Shown: piece by piece, positions 34,103 through 43,627 of the stretch
Layout: every line of letters begins with the position of its first letter
How positions within the stretch are numbered: the stretch's first letter is position 1
Source of the DNA: DAIOEK01 sp963708715
Lineage (GTDB): Bacteria > Chloroflexota > Anaerolineae > Anaerolineales > Anaerolineaceae
Reading direction: 5' to 3'
DNA: 64,000 nucleotides
Assembly (NCBI GenBank): GCA_963708715.1
Contig: CAVPSU010000001.1
Location: 1,550,001 to 1,614,000 of the forward strand
Made by a program: the position numbers and the translations under genes
Notes under the pieces: generated by a model
What the model was told of the DNA's origin: nothing
The model's database searches: none
Seen by the model: only the letters and a program-made list of their open reading frames with translations

Positions 34103-35278
34103 CTATGGGCGAGAACCGAGCTTCAGTTCTATCTCCTTCGTACTTCCATCTCTGAGGATTGTCAAAGTGATGCTGTCACCAGGTTTCTTGTTATTGATCA
34201 GATATTTGAGTAAGTCGCCAAAGGTCATGATGCTGCGTCCGTCGATGGCGGTAATCAGATCACCTCCTTTGTATAATCCTTGCACATTGGTTCTCTGGGT
34301 GCCTACTTTGATTCCGGCTACATCTGCCGGTCCGTCGGGTACTACACTCACTACGTAGGCTCCCATTGATTGAGGAAGATCAAGAATCTGTTGGGTGGAT
34401 AATGATATGGATGGCAAACTGGACAACCCCATATAGGGATAATCATATTTTCCATCTTTAATGATCTCGGGTACAACCAACTTTGCAATGTTTATTGAAA
34501 TGGCGAATCCAATTCCGATATTGCCGGGTTCGCCGCCGAGCGTTGTTCCGCTGGTTCGGATGGCTCTGTTTATTCCAATTACCTCGCCGTTGAGATTGAG
34601 CAACGGTCCACCAGAGTTGCCAGGATTGATCGCTGCATCTGTTTGGATGATATCTCCAGCGGTATAAACACTACCATCCTGGCTCTGGTGCATCGAGTCC
34701 AGAGTTCGTCCGAGGGCTGAGACAATTCCTGTGGTCATGGTGCCATCCAGACCGAACGGGTTTCCGATCGCGATGACGGATTGTCCCACCCGGATCTGAT
34801 CCGAATCACCCAGGGGCAGCGGATTGAGGTCGCTGGCAGGGGCGTTGACTTTGATTACGGCGATATCGGAATCTTTATCTGTTCCGACCACTTCTGCAAG
34901 TGCTTTATACCCGGATGGAAAATCCACTTCCAGATTGGTTGCGCCATCCACCACATGGAAATTCGTGATGATGTGACCTTCCTTGTCATACACAAATCCG
35001 GATCCCTGTCCACCGCCGGCAGCCGTTTCCACCTGAATAGAAACAACACCCGGGCTAACCCGTTGGTAAAGTGCGACCTGTAATTCAGACTCGGCGGGCA
35101 GCGATTGTGATTGATTGACCTGAGCTGGTAATTGGGCGATCTGCGTCGGGATATCCGCTGCGAGAGTGGGAATCAACTTAATGGAATCGCCACCCTGAGA
35201 GATCGCAGCTGGCACCGCACACGCCAGTATCGTGAACAGTATGACAACTAACGGGAACAATATTTTTATTTTTTTCAT
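34103..35278 (-). CDS. HtrA/DegP-like serine protease with PDZ domain
   Basis: A 391-residue secreted protease. A hydrophobic N-terminal segment ends in a possible lipobox (TILAC, Cys at residue 20). The trypsin-like domain has His in NFHVVDGATN, Asp in DKDSDIAVIKV and Ser in NPGNSGGPLLN; a single PDZ domain follows (about residues 285-385). It should act outside the membrane in protein quality control. It sits between a J-domain gene and the eRF1-like gene, all on the minus strand, with 30-bp and 36-bp gaps. Confidence 0.9.
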   Translation of the reverse strand: MKKIKILFPLVVILFTILACAVPAAISQGGDSIKLIPTLAADIPTQIAQLPAQVNQSQSLPAESELQVALYQRVSPGVVSIQVETAAGGGQGSGFVYDKEGHIITNFHVVDGATNLEVDFPSGYKALAEVVGTDKDSDIAVIKVNAPASDLNPLPLGDSDQIRVGQSVIAIGNPFGLDGTMTTGIVSALGRTLDSMHQSQDGSVYTAGDIIQTDAAINPGNSGGPLLNLNGEVIGINRAIRTSGTTLGGEPGNIGIGFAISINIAKLVVPEIIKDGKYDYPYMGLSSLPSISLSTQQILDLPQSMGAYVVSVVPDGPADVAGIKVGTQRTNVQGLYKGGDLITAIDGRSIMTFGDLLKYLINNKKPGDSITLTILRDGSTKEIELKLGSRP

Positions 35279-35308
35279 TCTTACCTCTTATAACCGGGCA
35301 AAATACCG

Positions 35309-36247
35309 TTAATTGTGGTTTCGTCCGGCTAGTGTATTAAATATTTTCTTATCCTCTTCACTGATATCTTTCGGTATTGTTACGCGAACCCGGACGAACA
35401 GATCTCCCTGGACAGCCGGAGGTTTTAAAGCGGGCATACCACGACTGGCAAGGCGAAATGTCTGACCTGGTTGGGTTCCGGGAGGAATCGTAAGCAGAAC
35501 GGATCCGCCCGGGGTGTTGACGTTTACCTGTCCACCCAATATTGCGGTATAAAGATCGACAGTGACATCGGTATATAAACTGGTATCTTTACGCTCAAAG
35601 CGTTGATCCGGAAGGACCTCAACCACAAGCAAGATGTCCATTTCCATACCGGCTGTTGAGCCGGCTGGAACACGCACCTTTGTTCCGGTCTTTGCGCCTT
35701 TCGGTATCTTCACCTCCAACTTTTTATTCCCAAATTGAATGGTTCGAGTAGTTCCGACATAGGCTTCCATCAAGGATATTTGGATAGGCTGTTCGACGGC
35801 ACGGGGTTGGCTCTGGCGAGTAGGCGATCGGCCAGTGGATGTAAAACCACCTCCACCCAGGTCGCCGAAGATCATCCGAAAGAAATCTGAAAAACCCCCG
35901 GCGCCGCCAAATAGATCACCGATATCGCCGACCTGGACCCGACGTCCGCCGGATCCGGGTTGACCAGCCGCATACCATTGTTCCCAATTAAAGCCTCCTG
36001 GAGATCCACCACCCTGCTGATAATTAAAGTAGGAATCACCCAATTGGTCATAGCGCGATTTTTTAGATGAATCGCTCAGGACTTGATACGCTTCGTTGAT
36101 CTCTTTGAACTTGTCTTCAGACAGTTTATCTCCCTGATTGCGATCAGGGTGATATTTCATAGCCAGTTTTCGATACGCTTTTTTGATTTCCTGGTCTGAT
36201 GCACTGCGTTCGACACCGAGAATCTTGTAATAATCTTTATATTCCAT
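35309..36247 (-). CDS. CbpA-type DnaJ co-chaperone
   Basis: A 312-residue J protein: N-terminal J domain with the HPD motif (KYHPDRNQ, about residues 33-37), a Gly-rich linker, and the two C-terminal beta domains; the Cys-rich zinc domain of true DnaJ is absent, so it is CbpA-like. It stimulates DnaK ATPase and may bind DNA. The start is fixed by the conserved MEYKDYYKILGV. No Shine-Dalgarno precedes it, and a promoter at 36259-36286 would give a leader of about 5 nt. Confidence 0.9.
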   Translation of the reverse strand: MEYKDYYKILGVERSASDQEIKKAYRKLAMKYHPDRNQGDKLSEDKFKEINEAYQVLSDSSKKSRYDQLGDSYFNYQQGGGSPGGFNWEQWYAAGQPGSGGRRVQVGDIGDLFGGAGGFSDFFRMIFGDLGGGGFTSTGRSPTRQSQPRAVEQPIQISLMEAYVGTTRTIQFGNKKLEVKIPKGAKTGTKVRVPAGSTAGMEMDILLVVEVLPDQRFERKDTSLYTDVTVDLYTAILGGQVNVNTPGGSVLLTIPPGTQPGQTFRLASRGMPALKPPAVQGDLFVRVRVTIPKDISEEDKKIFNTLAGRNHN

Positions 36248-36258
36248 ATGTATTAATT

Positions 36259-36286
36259 ATTATCAACCCGCGTTATCCGTTGTCAA
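36259..36286 (-). promoter_or_regulatory. Promoter of the cbpA-like gene
   Basis: Minus-strand -35 TTGACA (36281-36286), 16-bp spacer, -10 GATAAT (36259-36264), 11 nt before the ATG. Predicted start point near 36252, giving a near-leaderless mRNA. No CIRCE element is present here. The rest of the 350-bp divergent gap to the MerR gene (36248-36597) is AT-rich with no ORF. Confidence 0.65.
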
Positions 36287-36537
36287 TAGAAATTCATCAC
36301 ATCTAATAATGTTCTAACGGATTTATAAACTGGATTTAATCCATTAATGGAATCCGGAAATAAATGACCAACGGAATGACCTTTCACGAAAAAACAGGAT
36401 AATTGAATATCAGGTCATCCGACGCTGGAAAAACCGGTATAACGGATCATGTGACGCCAAAAAACACGTAAAATATTATAGTTGGTCCTTATAAGGGAGA
36501 GCGATCAAAACTGAGATAAATTGCCCATTAAAACATC

Positions 36538-36580
36538 TTGACAATATTACGTAATACTGTTATTATTACAGTATCACTGT
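36538..36580 (+). promoter_or_regulatory. Promoter and palindromic operator of the MerR gene
   Basis: -35 TTGACA (36538-36543), 17-bp spacer, -10 TATTAT (36561-36566). Three overlapping palindromes occupy the spacer and start region: ATTACGTAAT (36546-36555), TACTGT-7-ACAGTA (36555-36573) and ACAGT-3-ACTGT (36568-36580). Autoregulation by the MerR-like protein is likely. The spacer is 17 bp, not the 19-20 bp of classical MerR-activated promoters, so repression is expected. Confidence 0.65.
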
Positions 36581-36597
36581 AACAATGCCGAGGGCGT

Positions 36598-37293
36598 ATG
36601 AAAATCCTCGAAGACCAGCTATTGATCCATGAGCTGGCAGAGAGGGCGGGGGTGTCCGTAAGGACGATCCGCTACTACATAGCAGAAGGGTTATTGCCAG
36701 CCCCGACCACCCGCGGACGATATGCATACTATAGCCAGGAATACCTTGATCTAATCGAGCTGATCCGAAGGCTGAAAGAAGCATACCTGCCGCTCAGGGA
36801 GATACGGTCATTGGTAATGAGCCTGCAACCCAATAAGGTAAGGGAAGTACTGGAGGAGAGTGCAGGGTTACCCCAGGAAGAATTACTTCGAAGCATCCGG
36901 GCGAACCAATCCGAAAAACTGCTCAATTTACCCGATGAGTTGGTTGGTGGGTTTGAAGATGATACTGCAGCCAGTTACTCCCAACGGATCATGGACCAAG
37001 GGGCAAAATCCAATAAAGAGTACTTACCAACCCCGGATCTAAAAAGTAGAACTTCATCGCCGCCACTGCGGAAACCGGAAATCCAAGATCCATTTCTAAA
37101 TGAACTGGAAGAACCGGTCCAACAACCGAACTACGATATGCAAATACCAAGTCCCGCCAGAGAGGACACGATCTGGCGGAGGTATGAAGTCGCGCCTGGT
37201 GTGGAGCTGAATGTCCAACTGACATACCTGAGGAAATATAAGGAAGGCATTGCAAAGCTGATACAGCTTGCGCGCGACCTGTTGAAATCCTAA
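36598..37293 (+). CDS. MerR family transcriptional regulator
   Basis: A 231-residue protein with an N-terminal MerR winged helix (IHELAERAGVSVRTIRYYIA, EGLLPAPTTRGRYAYY) and a short dimerisation helix, then a variable linker and a distinct C-terminal motif (WRRYEVAPGVELNVQL, followed by a helix). No metal-binding cysteines are present, so it is not a metal sensor of the classical type. It is followed after 61 bp by the VWA gene in the same direction, which is probably its target or partner. Confidence 0.85.
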   Translation: MKILEDQLLIHELAERAGVSVRTIRYYIAEGLLPAPTTRGRYAYYSQEYLDLIELIRRLKEAYLPLREIRSLVMSLQPNKVREVLEESAGLPQEELLRSIRANQSEKLLNLPDELVGGFEDDTAASYSQRIMDQGAKSNKEYLPTPDLKSRTSSPPLRKPEIQDPFLNELEEPVQQPNYDMQIPSPAREDTIWRRYEVAPGVELNVQLTYLRKYKEGIAKLIQLARDLLKS

Positions 37294-37354
37294 GATTGGG
37301 ACGGACTGCCCGGCGGCTCTCAATCTCCACTGCGCCGGGTATAGGGAGGGAAGT

Positions 37355-38653
37355 ATGTCCGAACCAACTTTGGGTCTTCGTCTGGAACAAGACGCAGAAA
37401 ATCTCTTCACAAATCAACCTACTGACAGGATCATTGAAATTCAGTTGATCGCGCCAAAACGGCTCGAGCTGTCTAAGCGGGCATCGGTCAATGTAGCCTT
37501 GGTTCTCGATCGGTCCGGTTCCATGTCTGGCGAGAAACTGGATCATGCCAAACGGGCTGCTTTGCATGTATTGGATCTGTTGGACGAACAGGACAAAGCA
37601 GCACTCGTTGTGTATGACGACCACGTGGAAACGATATCACCCTGTGTCGCATTGGATGCGAGAAACAAACGGATCTTGCAAAGTGCAATCACGGAACTTA
37701 TGGTACGAGGCAGTACTAACTTGTCAGGTGGATGGTTGCGAGGCTGCCAGTTGGTAGGTGAAGTACTTGACCCATCCTCTTTACAGCGCTGCCTGCTTCT
37801 CACGGATGGGCTTGCCAATGTAGGTTTAACTGCGGTTCCAGAACTGGCTCATCATGCCGGTGAAATTTACCAACGGGGAGTCTCCACTTCCACATTTGGT
37901 TTGGGAGCCGATTATGATGAGCGGTTATTGGAAGCGATGGCTAATCAGGGCGGCGGGCGATATTACTACATCGCAGATGTTCAGGATATCCCAGAAATTT
38001 TCGAACAGGAATTGGAAGGACTGACCAGCGTCACAGCGCGAAACATTCATCTGACAATCGATATTCCAGCAGGAGTTTCCATCCGGGTTGTGGGTGATTG
38101 GCGGCATGAGACCATAAATCAACAACTGCGTATTGATGTCCCGGATCTGATCCGTGAGCAAGAAACCTATCTTTACCTTGAGATCCAAAGCGCTTCTCAA
38201 GCGATGGACAACCATGTACCCATTCGAGTTACGGTAGCAGCGGAGGGTGAGAATAAGAGCTCGTTGCAAACCCATGCGGAGATCCAATTCGCCTTTGCTT
38301 CTGACGATATCGTCAAGACGCAGGAGCTTAACAAGCTCATGCTGAGACGGTTTAAAAAAGTGGAAGCAGCTATTCAGGCAGAGAAAGCATTGATCTTGGA
38401 AAAAGCAGGAAGAGGTAAAGAAGGTTCCCTGTTATTGCTGGATTACCTCAAAGAAGCTGCACCGATGATGGATTTGATTGATCTTGAAGATCATCGCAAT
38501 ACTGCGAATAAGATCCATTCTGGAATGAATGAGATGGAACGGAAGATGTCGCACATGCGGAATTACACTGTTCGTCAATCCCGGCAGGAACAGGTGGATG
38601 AATACCTCCGAAATAAAAAGGATCCCAAGAAACCAGACCCAACCAAACCATAA
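37355..38653 (+). CDS. Cytosolic VWA domain protein
   Basis: A 432-residue protein with a von Willebrand factor A domain. The MIDAS motif is complete (LDRSGSM at about residue 50, Thr in RGSTNLSGGW, Asp in LLTDGLANVG). A beta-sandwich-like region and a helical, charged tail (RNKKDPKKPDPTKP) follow. No signal peptide or membrane anchor is present, so it should be cytosolic and act as a metal-dependent protein-interaction module. Good ribosome-binding site (GGGAGGGAAGT). Downstream of the MerR gene. Confidence 0.85.
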   Translation: MSEPTLGLRLEQDAENLFTNQPTDRIIEIQLIAPKRLELSKRASVNVALVLDRSGSMSGEKLDHAKRAALHVLDLLDEQDKAALVVYDDHVETISPCVALDARNKRILQSAITELMVRGSTNLSGGWLRGCQLVGEVLDPSSLQRCLLLTDGLANVGLTAVPELAHHAGEIYQRGVSTSTFGLGADYDERLLEAMANQGGGRYYYIADVQDIPEIFEQELEGLTSVTARNIHLTIDIPAGVSIRVVGDWRHETINQQLRIDVPDLIREQETYLYLEIQSASQAMDNHVPIRVTVAAEGENKSSLQTHAEIQFAFASDDIVKTQELNKLMLRRFKKVEAAIQAEKALILEKAGRGKEGSLLLLDYLKEAAPMMDLIDLEDHRNTANKIHSGMNEMERKMSHMRNYTVRQSRQEQVDEYLRNKKDPKKPDPTKP

Positions 38654-38706
38654 TGGATTGAGGAATGTTGGACATTGAACAGGGGGCAGGGGGCTACCTG
38701 AGGCGA

Positions 38707-38783
38707 CTCCGCCCAGGGGGAGCGGAGCCAGGTCTGCCCCGGAAAAGTCAGGATATAAACCTGACAGGGGACCGGGGCAGACC
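38707..38783. repeat. Nested GC-rich hairpins before the 111-aa gene
   Basis: A small hairpin (CTCCGC/GCGGAG, about 38707-38728) is followed by a long one: GGTCTGCCCCGG (38731-38742) pairs with CCGGGGCAGACC (38772-38783), enclosing a second stem GTCAGG (38747-38752) with CCTGAC (38760-38765). It ends 23 bp before the ATG at 38807. It may be a dispersed palindromic element or a terminator/leader structure; the core GGGGCAG also occurs in the hairpin at 51023-51051. Confidence 0.65.
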
Positions 38784-38806
38784 AATATCTTTAGAAGGAG
38801 ACCACG

Positions 38807-39142
38807 ATGCGGAAATATCAATGGGTTTTTTTTGACAATGACTTTGAAAATGCATCTGAAGTGAGCAGTAATCGAGACATGTCTGGCGGAGTTGCCATTT
38901 TTGGGTATCGACGGATCGACAATGACTTGGCATTACAACAATTGCGTATCTCATTGATTGCCAATGGATACACAGAAAATTCACGAATCTGCACTTACAT
39001 TGAACAGCTTTCCAGCGCACGGAATCCCGATTCCGCCTGCTGGATTCGGAGCGATGTAGCCATCAGGGAATTGGGTATGGATCCTATTGATTGCTTATCC
39101 AGCCATCCAATGGACTGGATCCGGGAAATGCTGGAAAGGTAG
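38807..39142 (+). CDS. Hypothetical protein (111 aa)
   Basis: A soluble, acidic-leaning 111-residue protein starting MRKYQWVFFDNDFENASEVS. No recognisable domain. A good ribosome-binding site (AGAAGGAGACCACG) supports it as a real gene. It lies between the VWA gene and the helicase/nuclease operon in the same direction, separated from both by more than 90 bp. Function unknown. Confidence 0.55.
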   Translation: MRKYQWVFFDNDFENASEVSSNRDMSGGVAIFGYRRIDNDLALQQLRISLIANGYTENSRICTYIEQLSSARNPDSACWIRSDVAIRELGMDPIDCLSSHPMDWIREMLER

Positions 39143-39235
39143 CCTATGCTATACTAACCAAAGACCCATTAAAATCACGAATAATAAACTTCCGGGCATC
39201 GAATACCTATCCTAACTACTTAAACACCATCCGCC

Positions 39236-41392
39236 ATGAGTTTAGAAAACATTCAACTTACACAAATACAACAAAGGCTCGTCTGGCCGATCCTTACCCG
39301 ACGCAGTTTTCTCACCGGTGTAGCCGGGACGGGTAAGACAACCACTGGCGCAATCCGTTTGCATCACATGTTGAGCAATGGAATTCCTGCTGACCAGATA
39401 TTAGTGTTGACACCACAGCGGTCGTTAGCCGAACCATACCACGCAGTTCTAACCCAGCCGGATATTCCACCAGGTGGAATGGTGGATATTCTGACCATGA
39501 ATAGCCTTGCCCAGCACATGATCCGACTCTTTTGGCCTTTGGTTGCCAGAACTGCCGGGTTTTCACGTCCAGCATTCTCCCCCAACTTTCTCACGATTGA
39601 AACCGCCCAATACTATATGGCTGCCATCGTGGAAGAAAAACGTGCCAGTGAAGGTTATTTTGCCGCTATCACAATAGACCCCAACCGGTTATACAGTCAA
39701 TTATTGGACAACATGAATAAAGCATCCCTGGTTGGATTCCCTTATGGAGAGATCGGCGACCGACTGAAGAAAGCCTGGAGTGGACCATCGAGTCAATTGC
39801 GTGTGTATGATCAAGCTCAGGACTGCATCAATCTGTTCCGAGAGTTTTGTTTACATAATCAATTGCTGGATTATTCATTGCAAATGGAAGTGTTTATCCG
39901 TGACCTTTGGCCAAGTTTGCTATGCCGGCAATATCTGCTCGAAAGATACCATCATCTGATTGCCGACAACCTTGAAGAAGATACACCGACAACTCATGAT
40001 ATCCTGCGCGAATGGATCCCATCGTTCGAAACCGCGTTATTGATTACCGATGAAGATGGTGGTTTCAGGCGGTTCCTTGGCGCAGACCCAGTATCAGCAG
40101 GATCTTTGGTTGACCTTTGTGACGAAAAAGTGGAGTTGAGCCACTCGTTTTTACTTCCCCAAGAATTGGTTGAGTTCACCAAATTGCTGGGAAGCAATCT
40201 ACGACAAAGTGGGATGGCTGAAAAAGACCCCAAACCTATCCCAAACCTCGGTGAACATTTGGAATTCCAGACTAGCCACTTTTATCCCCAACTCCTGGAT
40301 TGGTGCGTTGATAAAGTACATCATCTGATATCCGAAGAGAAAGTGGATCCGGCTGAGATAGCGATCGTGGCTCCCTTCATGCCCGATACAGTCCGATTCG
40401 GTCTGACAGAGCGATTGCAGGAAAAATCAATCGAAGTACGAACGATCAGACCTTCGCGGTCACTGCGGGATGAGCCGATCGTTCACTGCCTGATTACACT
40501 GGCGAAATTGGCTCATACACACTGGGAACTGGCTCCCCATCCCTACGATGTAATTACTGCGCTGCACCGATCTATCGATGGATTGGATCTGATCCGCGCG
40601 ACCATGCTTAGTAGGATCGTCTACCGCCGGGCGGGGGGTAAGTTCTTCTTGTCTGATTTTACCCAGATAAAACCAGAAGAGAAAAGTAATATCACATATA
40701 AAGTCGGCGAAATGTATGAACGTTTGCGGGGATGGATGGAGATGTACCAGTCTGAGCCTGTTCTGGAACTGGACATTTTCTTCAGGCGACTATTCGGCGA
40801 GTTGCTATCGCAACCCGGATTTGGTTTCCACAGTTCCCCATCTGCCGGGGAGGTGACTGCGAATCTAATCGAGTCGGCTGCAAAATTTCGCCAAAACATT
40901 GAAAATGTAGCCATTAACGACCAGCCGATTGGAAAAGAATTCATCCGCTCTGTTGAAAATGGACTCGTGGCTGCTCAGTTTTTACGTCATTATGATACAG
41001 ATCAACCGCCCTCGGTGTTCCTGGCACCAGCACATACCTATCTGATGCAGAATCGTCCGGTTGATTATCAGATCTGGCTGGATATTGGATCCAATGGCTG
41101 GTGGGAACGGTTGGAACAACCGTTGACCCATCCTTATGTTTTGAGCCGGTCCTGGCAGGAGGGACAGACCTGGACCGATACCGACGAATACGCTATTAAT
41201 CAGGCGAGTATGTATCATTTATCGGTCGGATTGTTGCGCCGATGTAAGATCAAAGCTTACCTGGGCTATGTGGAGGTCAACGAGCAGGGGTATTCGCAGC
41301 AAGGTGAATTACTGAAAGCATTTCAGTCTGCGGCACTAAAAGCTCAATTCGACCCATCGCGATCCTCAAATGATGAGGTCAAAAATGCCTGA
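39236..41392 (+). CDS. AddB/AdnA-like SF1 helicase-fold subunit
   Basis: A 718-residue protein of the UvrD/AddB superfamily. Walker A is intact (GVAGTGKTTT, about residue 28). The Walker B/motif II region reads HLIADNLEED where UvrD has VDEFQD: the catalytic Glu is replaced by Asn and motif VI is degenerate (LSVGLLRRCK), so the subunit may bind but not turn over ATP well. Its stop overlaps the UvrD-like gene by 8 bp. With that helicase and the nuclease at 43628-44461 it resembles an AddAB/AdnAB end-processing complex split over three genes. No clear Shine-Dalgarno sequence precedes the ATG. Confidence 0.75.
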   Translation: MSLENIQLTQIQQRLVWPILTRRSFLTGVAGTGKTTTGAIRLHHMLSNGIPADQILVLTPQRSLAEPYHAVLTQPDIPPGGMVDILTMNSLAQHMIRLFWPLVARTAGFSRPAFSPNFLTIETAQYYMAAIVEEKRASEGYFAAITIDPNRLYSQLLDNMNKASLVGFPYGEIGDRLKKAWSGPSSQLRVYDQAQDCINLFREFCLHNQLLDYSLQMEVFIRDLWPSLLCRQYLLERYHHLIADNLEEDTPTTHDILREWIPSFETALLITDEDGGFRRFLGADPVSAGSLVDLCDEKVELSHSFLLPQELVEFTKLLGSNLRQSGMAEKDPKPIPNLGEHLEFQTSHFYPQLLDWCVDKVHHLISEEKVDPAEIAIVAPFMPDTVRFGLTERLQEKSIEVRTIRPSRSLRDEPIVHCLITLAKLAHTHWELAPHPYDVITALHRSIDGLDLIRATMLSRIVYRRAGGKFFLSDFTQIKPEEKSNITYKVGEMYERLRGWMEMYQSEPVLELDIFFRRLFGELLSQPGFGFHSSPSAGEVTANLIESAAKFRQNIENVAINDQPIGKEFIRSVENGLVAAQFLRHYDTDQPPSVFLAPAHTYLMQNRPVDYQIWLDIGSNGWWERLEQPLTHPYVLSRSWQEGQTWTDTDEYAINQASMYHLSVGLLRRCKIKAYLGYVEVNEQGYSQQGELLKAFQSAALKAQFDPSRSSNDEVKNA

Positions 41393-43619
41393 GACCTATC
41401 GTCCAGCCCAACAGGAGATCCTGACCTACCGAAAAGGATGGATGGGGGTTTCGGCGGTGCCGGGGAGTGGAAAGACCTTCACCCTATCCGCACTGGCTGC
41501 TGAAATTATCAAGTCAGGTTGCCTGGAAGTTGACCAGGAAATACTGGTTGTCACCCTGGTTAATTCCGCGGTGGAAAACTTCACCCGAAGAGTGGCAGGG
41601 TTCTTGACTGATCAGACCATCCTGCCGGGGATGAGTTACCGGGTGCGAACCCTACACGGGTTGGCGCACGATATTATCCGGGAACGCCCATCCCTGGTGG
41701 GGTTGGCCAACGACTTTACCATTATTGATGACCATGCTTCGCAACAAATCCTGACCCAATCCATTAACGCCTGGATTCAGACTCATACCCCGGAACTGCA
41801 CGAAATTGTGAATTCGGATGCCAATGGGATGGATTTTAAGACCATTTGCCGGCGAAACCTGCCGGCTGCTTTGCAGGATACGGCAGTGGCGTTCATTCGA
41901 ACTGCGAAAGACAGGCAAAAACTTCCGGATGACTTAAAGGAAATGCTGACCCGATCGCCCGTGGACTTGCCATTAGCTGAAATGTGTTTGCAGATCTATA
42001 CCGATTACCAACGCGCTCTTCAATATCGTAACGGCTTGGACTTTGATGATCTGATCAGAAATGCATTGCTAATGCTTCAGACCGATGCGATGATGCTAGA
42101 AAGGCTGAGGTACAAATGGCCTTATGTCCTCGAAGATGAAGCCCAGGATTCAAGCCGTCTTCAGGAAGAAATCCTTCGGCTACTGGCAGGAGAGGATGGA
42201 AACTGGGTGCGGGTGGGTGATCCAAATCAAGCGATCTTCGAGACATTTACCACTGCCTCACCACAGTATTTGCGCAATTTTATTCAGAATAAGGATGTTA
42301 TCTCTCGCCCATTGCCTGCTAGCGGGCGGTCATCCAAAAAGATCATCGACCTCGCGAATCAGTTGATAGATTGGACCATGAGCGCGCATCCAAATCCGGA
42401 AGTGCGACAAGCTCTGGCGCTACCTCATATTGAACCAGTGGCCGAAGACGACGCTTCTCCCAATCCATCGGATGCTATTTCGAAGATACAAATTGTGAGT
42501 AAGGTTTACTCATCCGAAGAGGAACTGACAAATGTGGCCAGGTCTGTCCAGGGTTGGTTGCAATCTCATCCCGATGAGACCGTGGCAGTTCTTGCCATGC
42601 AGAATAAACATATGGAAGCGCTGGCAGAGATCCTGGAGAAGAAGGGTATTCCATATATCGAACTTCTTCGTAGCACTTCCACATCCCGGCAAACTGCCAC
42701 GCATCTGACAGCCATCCTCCGCTTCCTGGTGGATCCAACCAATGCTCAGCTCTGCATGAGAGCCTTCCTTACCTGGCATAAAGTTCGGGCTGGTTCCGAT
42801 CAGGAATCTGATTTGATCGGTGAGGTCAAACCTTATCTCGAGAAAGAGAAAGACCTTTTCAACCTGTTTTATCCTGGTGAAATGGATATATTGGATATTT
42901 GGGAAGGTAATGGATTATCGGTCCATGCGTTGAATCAGGTTTATGAATACCGTCTGGATATCCAGCACTGGCTGGAAGCGACGGTTTACCCGATCGACCA
43001 GTTGATCTTGATCATCGGCATGTCCCTGTTCACAGAGGCAGCCGATCTGGCTCTCACCCATAAACTGGCATCCTACTTAGATCAGATGTCACGATTGCAC
43101 CCCGATTGGCGGCTGCCAGAATTCAGTGCAGAGTTGGCTACTTTTGCCGGTTATCAACGCAAACTGACTGGATTTAGCAGGGAAGATGAAGGATTTGATC
43201 CATCCAAGTACAAAGGGAAAGTAGTTCTTGCGACACTTCATAAAGCCAAAGGGCTCGAGTGGGACAAGGTATACCTCACCTCTGCCAATAACTTTGACTT
43301 TCCATCCGGCGCGGCAGGAGATGACTTCTATTCTGAAAAGTGGTTCATTCGCAACCAGATCAATTTATCCGCAGAAGCTTTGGCAGAATTGTCTACCCTA
43401 TTGGATGGACGATCTTCACCACGAGGTGAAGCCACCCGGTATGACCGGAACAAACTGGTAGGCGAGAGATTGAGATTGTTGTTTGTTGGAATTACCAGGG
43501 CGAAAAAGGAAATTACCATTACCTGCAATAATGGTATGAGGGAAAAAGCCGTTCCAGCAGTCGCGGTCACCGCACTGGCCGATTATCTTGCTCATAAGTC
43601 TACGCAAACGGGAGAATAG
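41385..43619 (+). CDS. UvrD/AddA-like SF1A DNA helicase
   Basis: A 744-residue helicase with all canonical motifs: Q-motif (YRPAQQEIL), Walker A (VPGSGKTFT), motif II (LEDEAQDSS), motif III (GDPNQAIFE), motif V (ATLHKAKGLEW) and motif VI (LLFVGITRAKK). It should be an active 3'-5' translocase. No nuclease domain is fused, unlike AddA. The start at 41385 has a ribosome-binding site (ATGAGGTC); the earlier ATG at 41370 does not. Central gene of the helicase-nuclease set. Confidence 0.88.
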   Translation: MPETYRPAQQEILTYRKGWMGVSAVPGSGKTFTLSALAAEIIKSGCLEVDQEILVVTLVNSAVENFTRRVAGFLTDQTILPGMSYRVRTLHGLAHDIIRERPSLVGLANDFTIIDDHASQQILTQSINAWIQTHTPELHEIVNSDANGMDFKTICRRNLPAALQDTAVAFIRTAKDRQKLPDDLKEMLTRSPVDLPLAEMCLQIYTDYQRALQYRNGLDFDDLIRNALLMLQTDAMMLERLRYKWPYVLEDEAQDSSRLQEEILRLLAGEDGNWVRVGDPNQAIFETFTTASPQYLRNFIQNKDVISRPLPASGRSSKKIIDLANQLIDWTMSAHPNPEVRQALALPHIEPVAEDDASPNPSDAISKIQIVSKVYSSEEELTNVARSVQGWLQSHPDETVAVLAMQNKHMEALAEILEKKGIPYIELLRSTSTSRQTATHLTAILRFLVDPTNAQLCMRAFLTWHKVRAGSDQESDLIGEVKPYLEKEKDLFNLFYPGEMDILDIWEGNGLSVHALNQVYEYRLDIQHWLEATVYPIDQLILIIGMSLFTEAADLALTHKLASYLDQMSRLHPDWRLPEFSAELATFAGYQRKLTGFSREDEGFDPSKYKGKVVLATLHKAKGLEWDKVYLTSANNFDFPSGAAGDDFYSEKWFIRNQINLSAEALAELSTLLDGRSSPRGEATRYDRNKLVGERLRLLFVGITRAKKEITITCNNGMREKAVPAVAVTALADYLAHKSTQTGE

Positions 43620-43627
43620 TCACCGTG

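Noticed and set aside
36989..37624. Long minus-strand ORF opposite the MerR and VWA genes
   Set aside because: No recognisable protein features; it mirrors two well-supported plus-strand genes and crosses their promoter and start regions.
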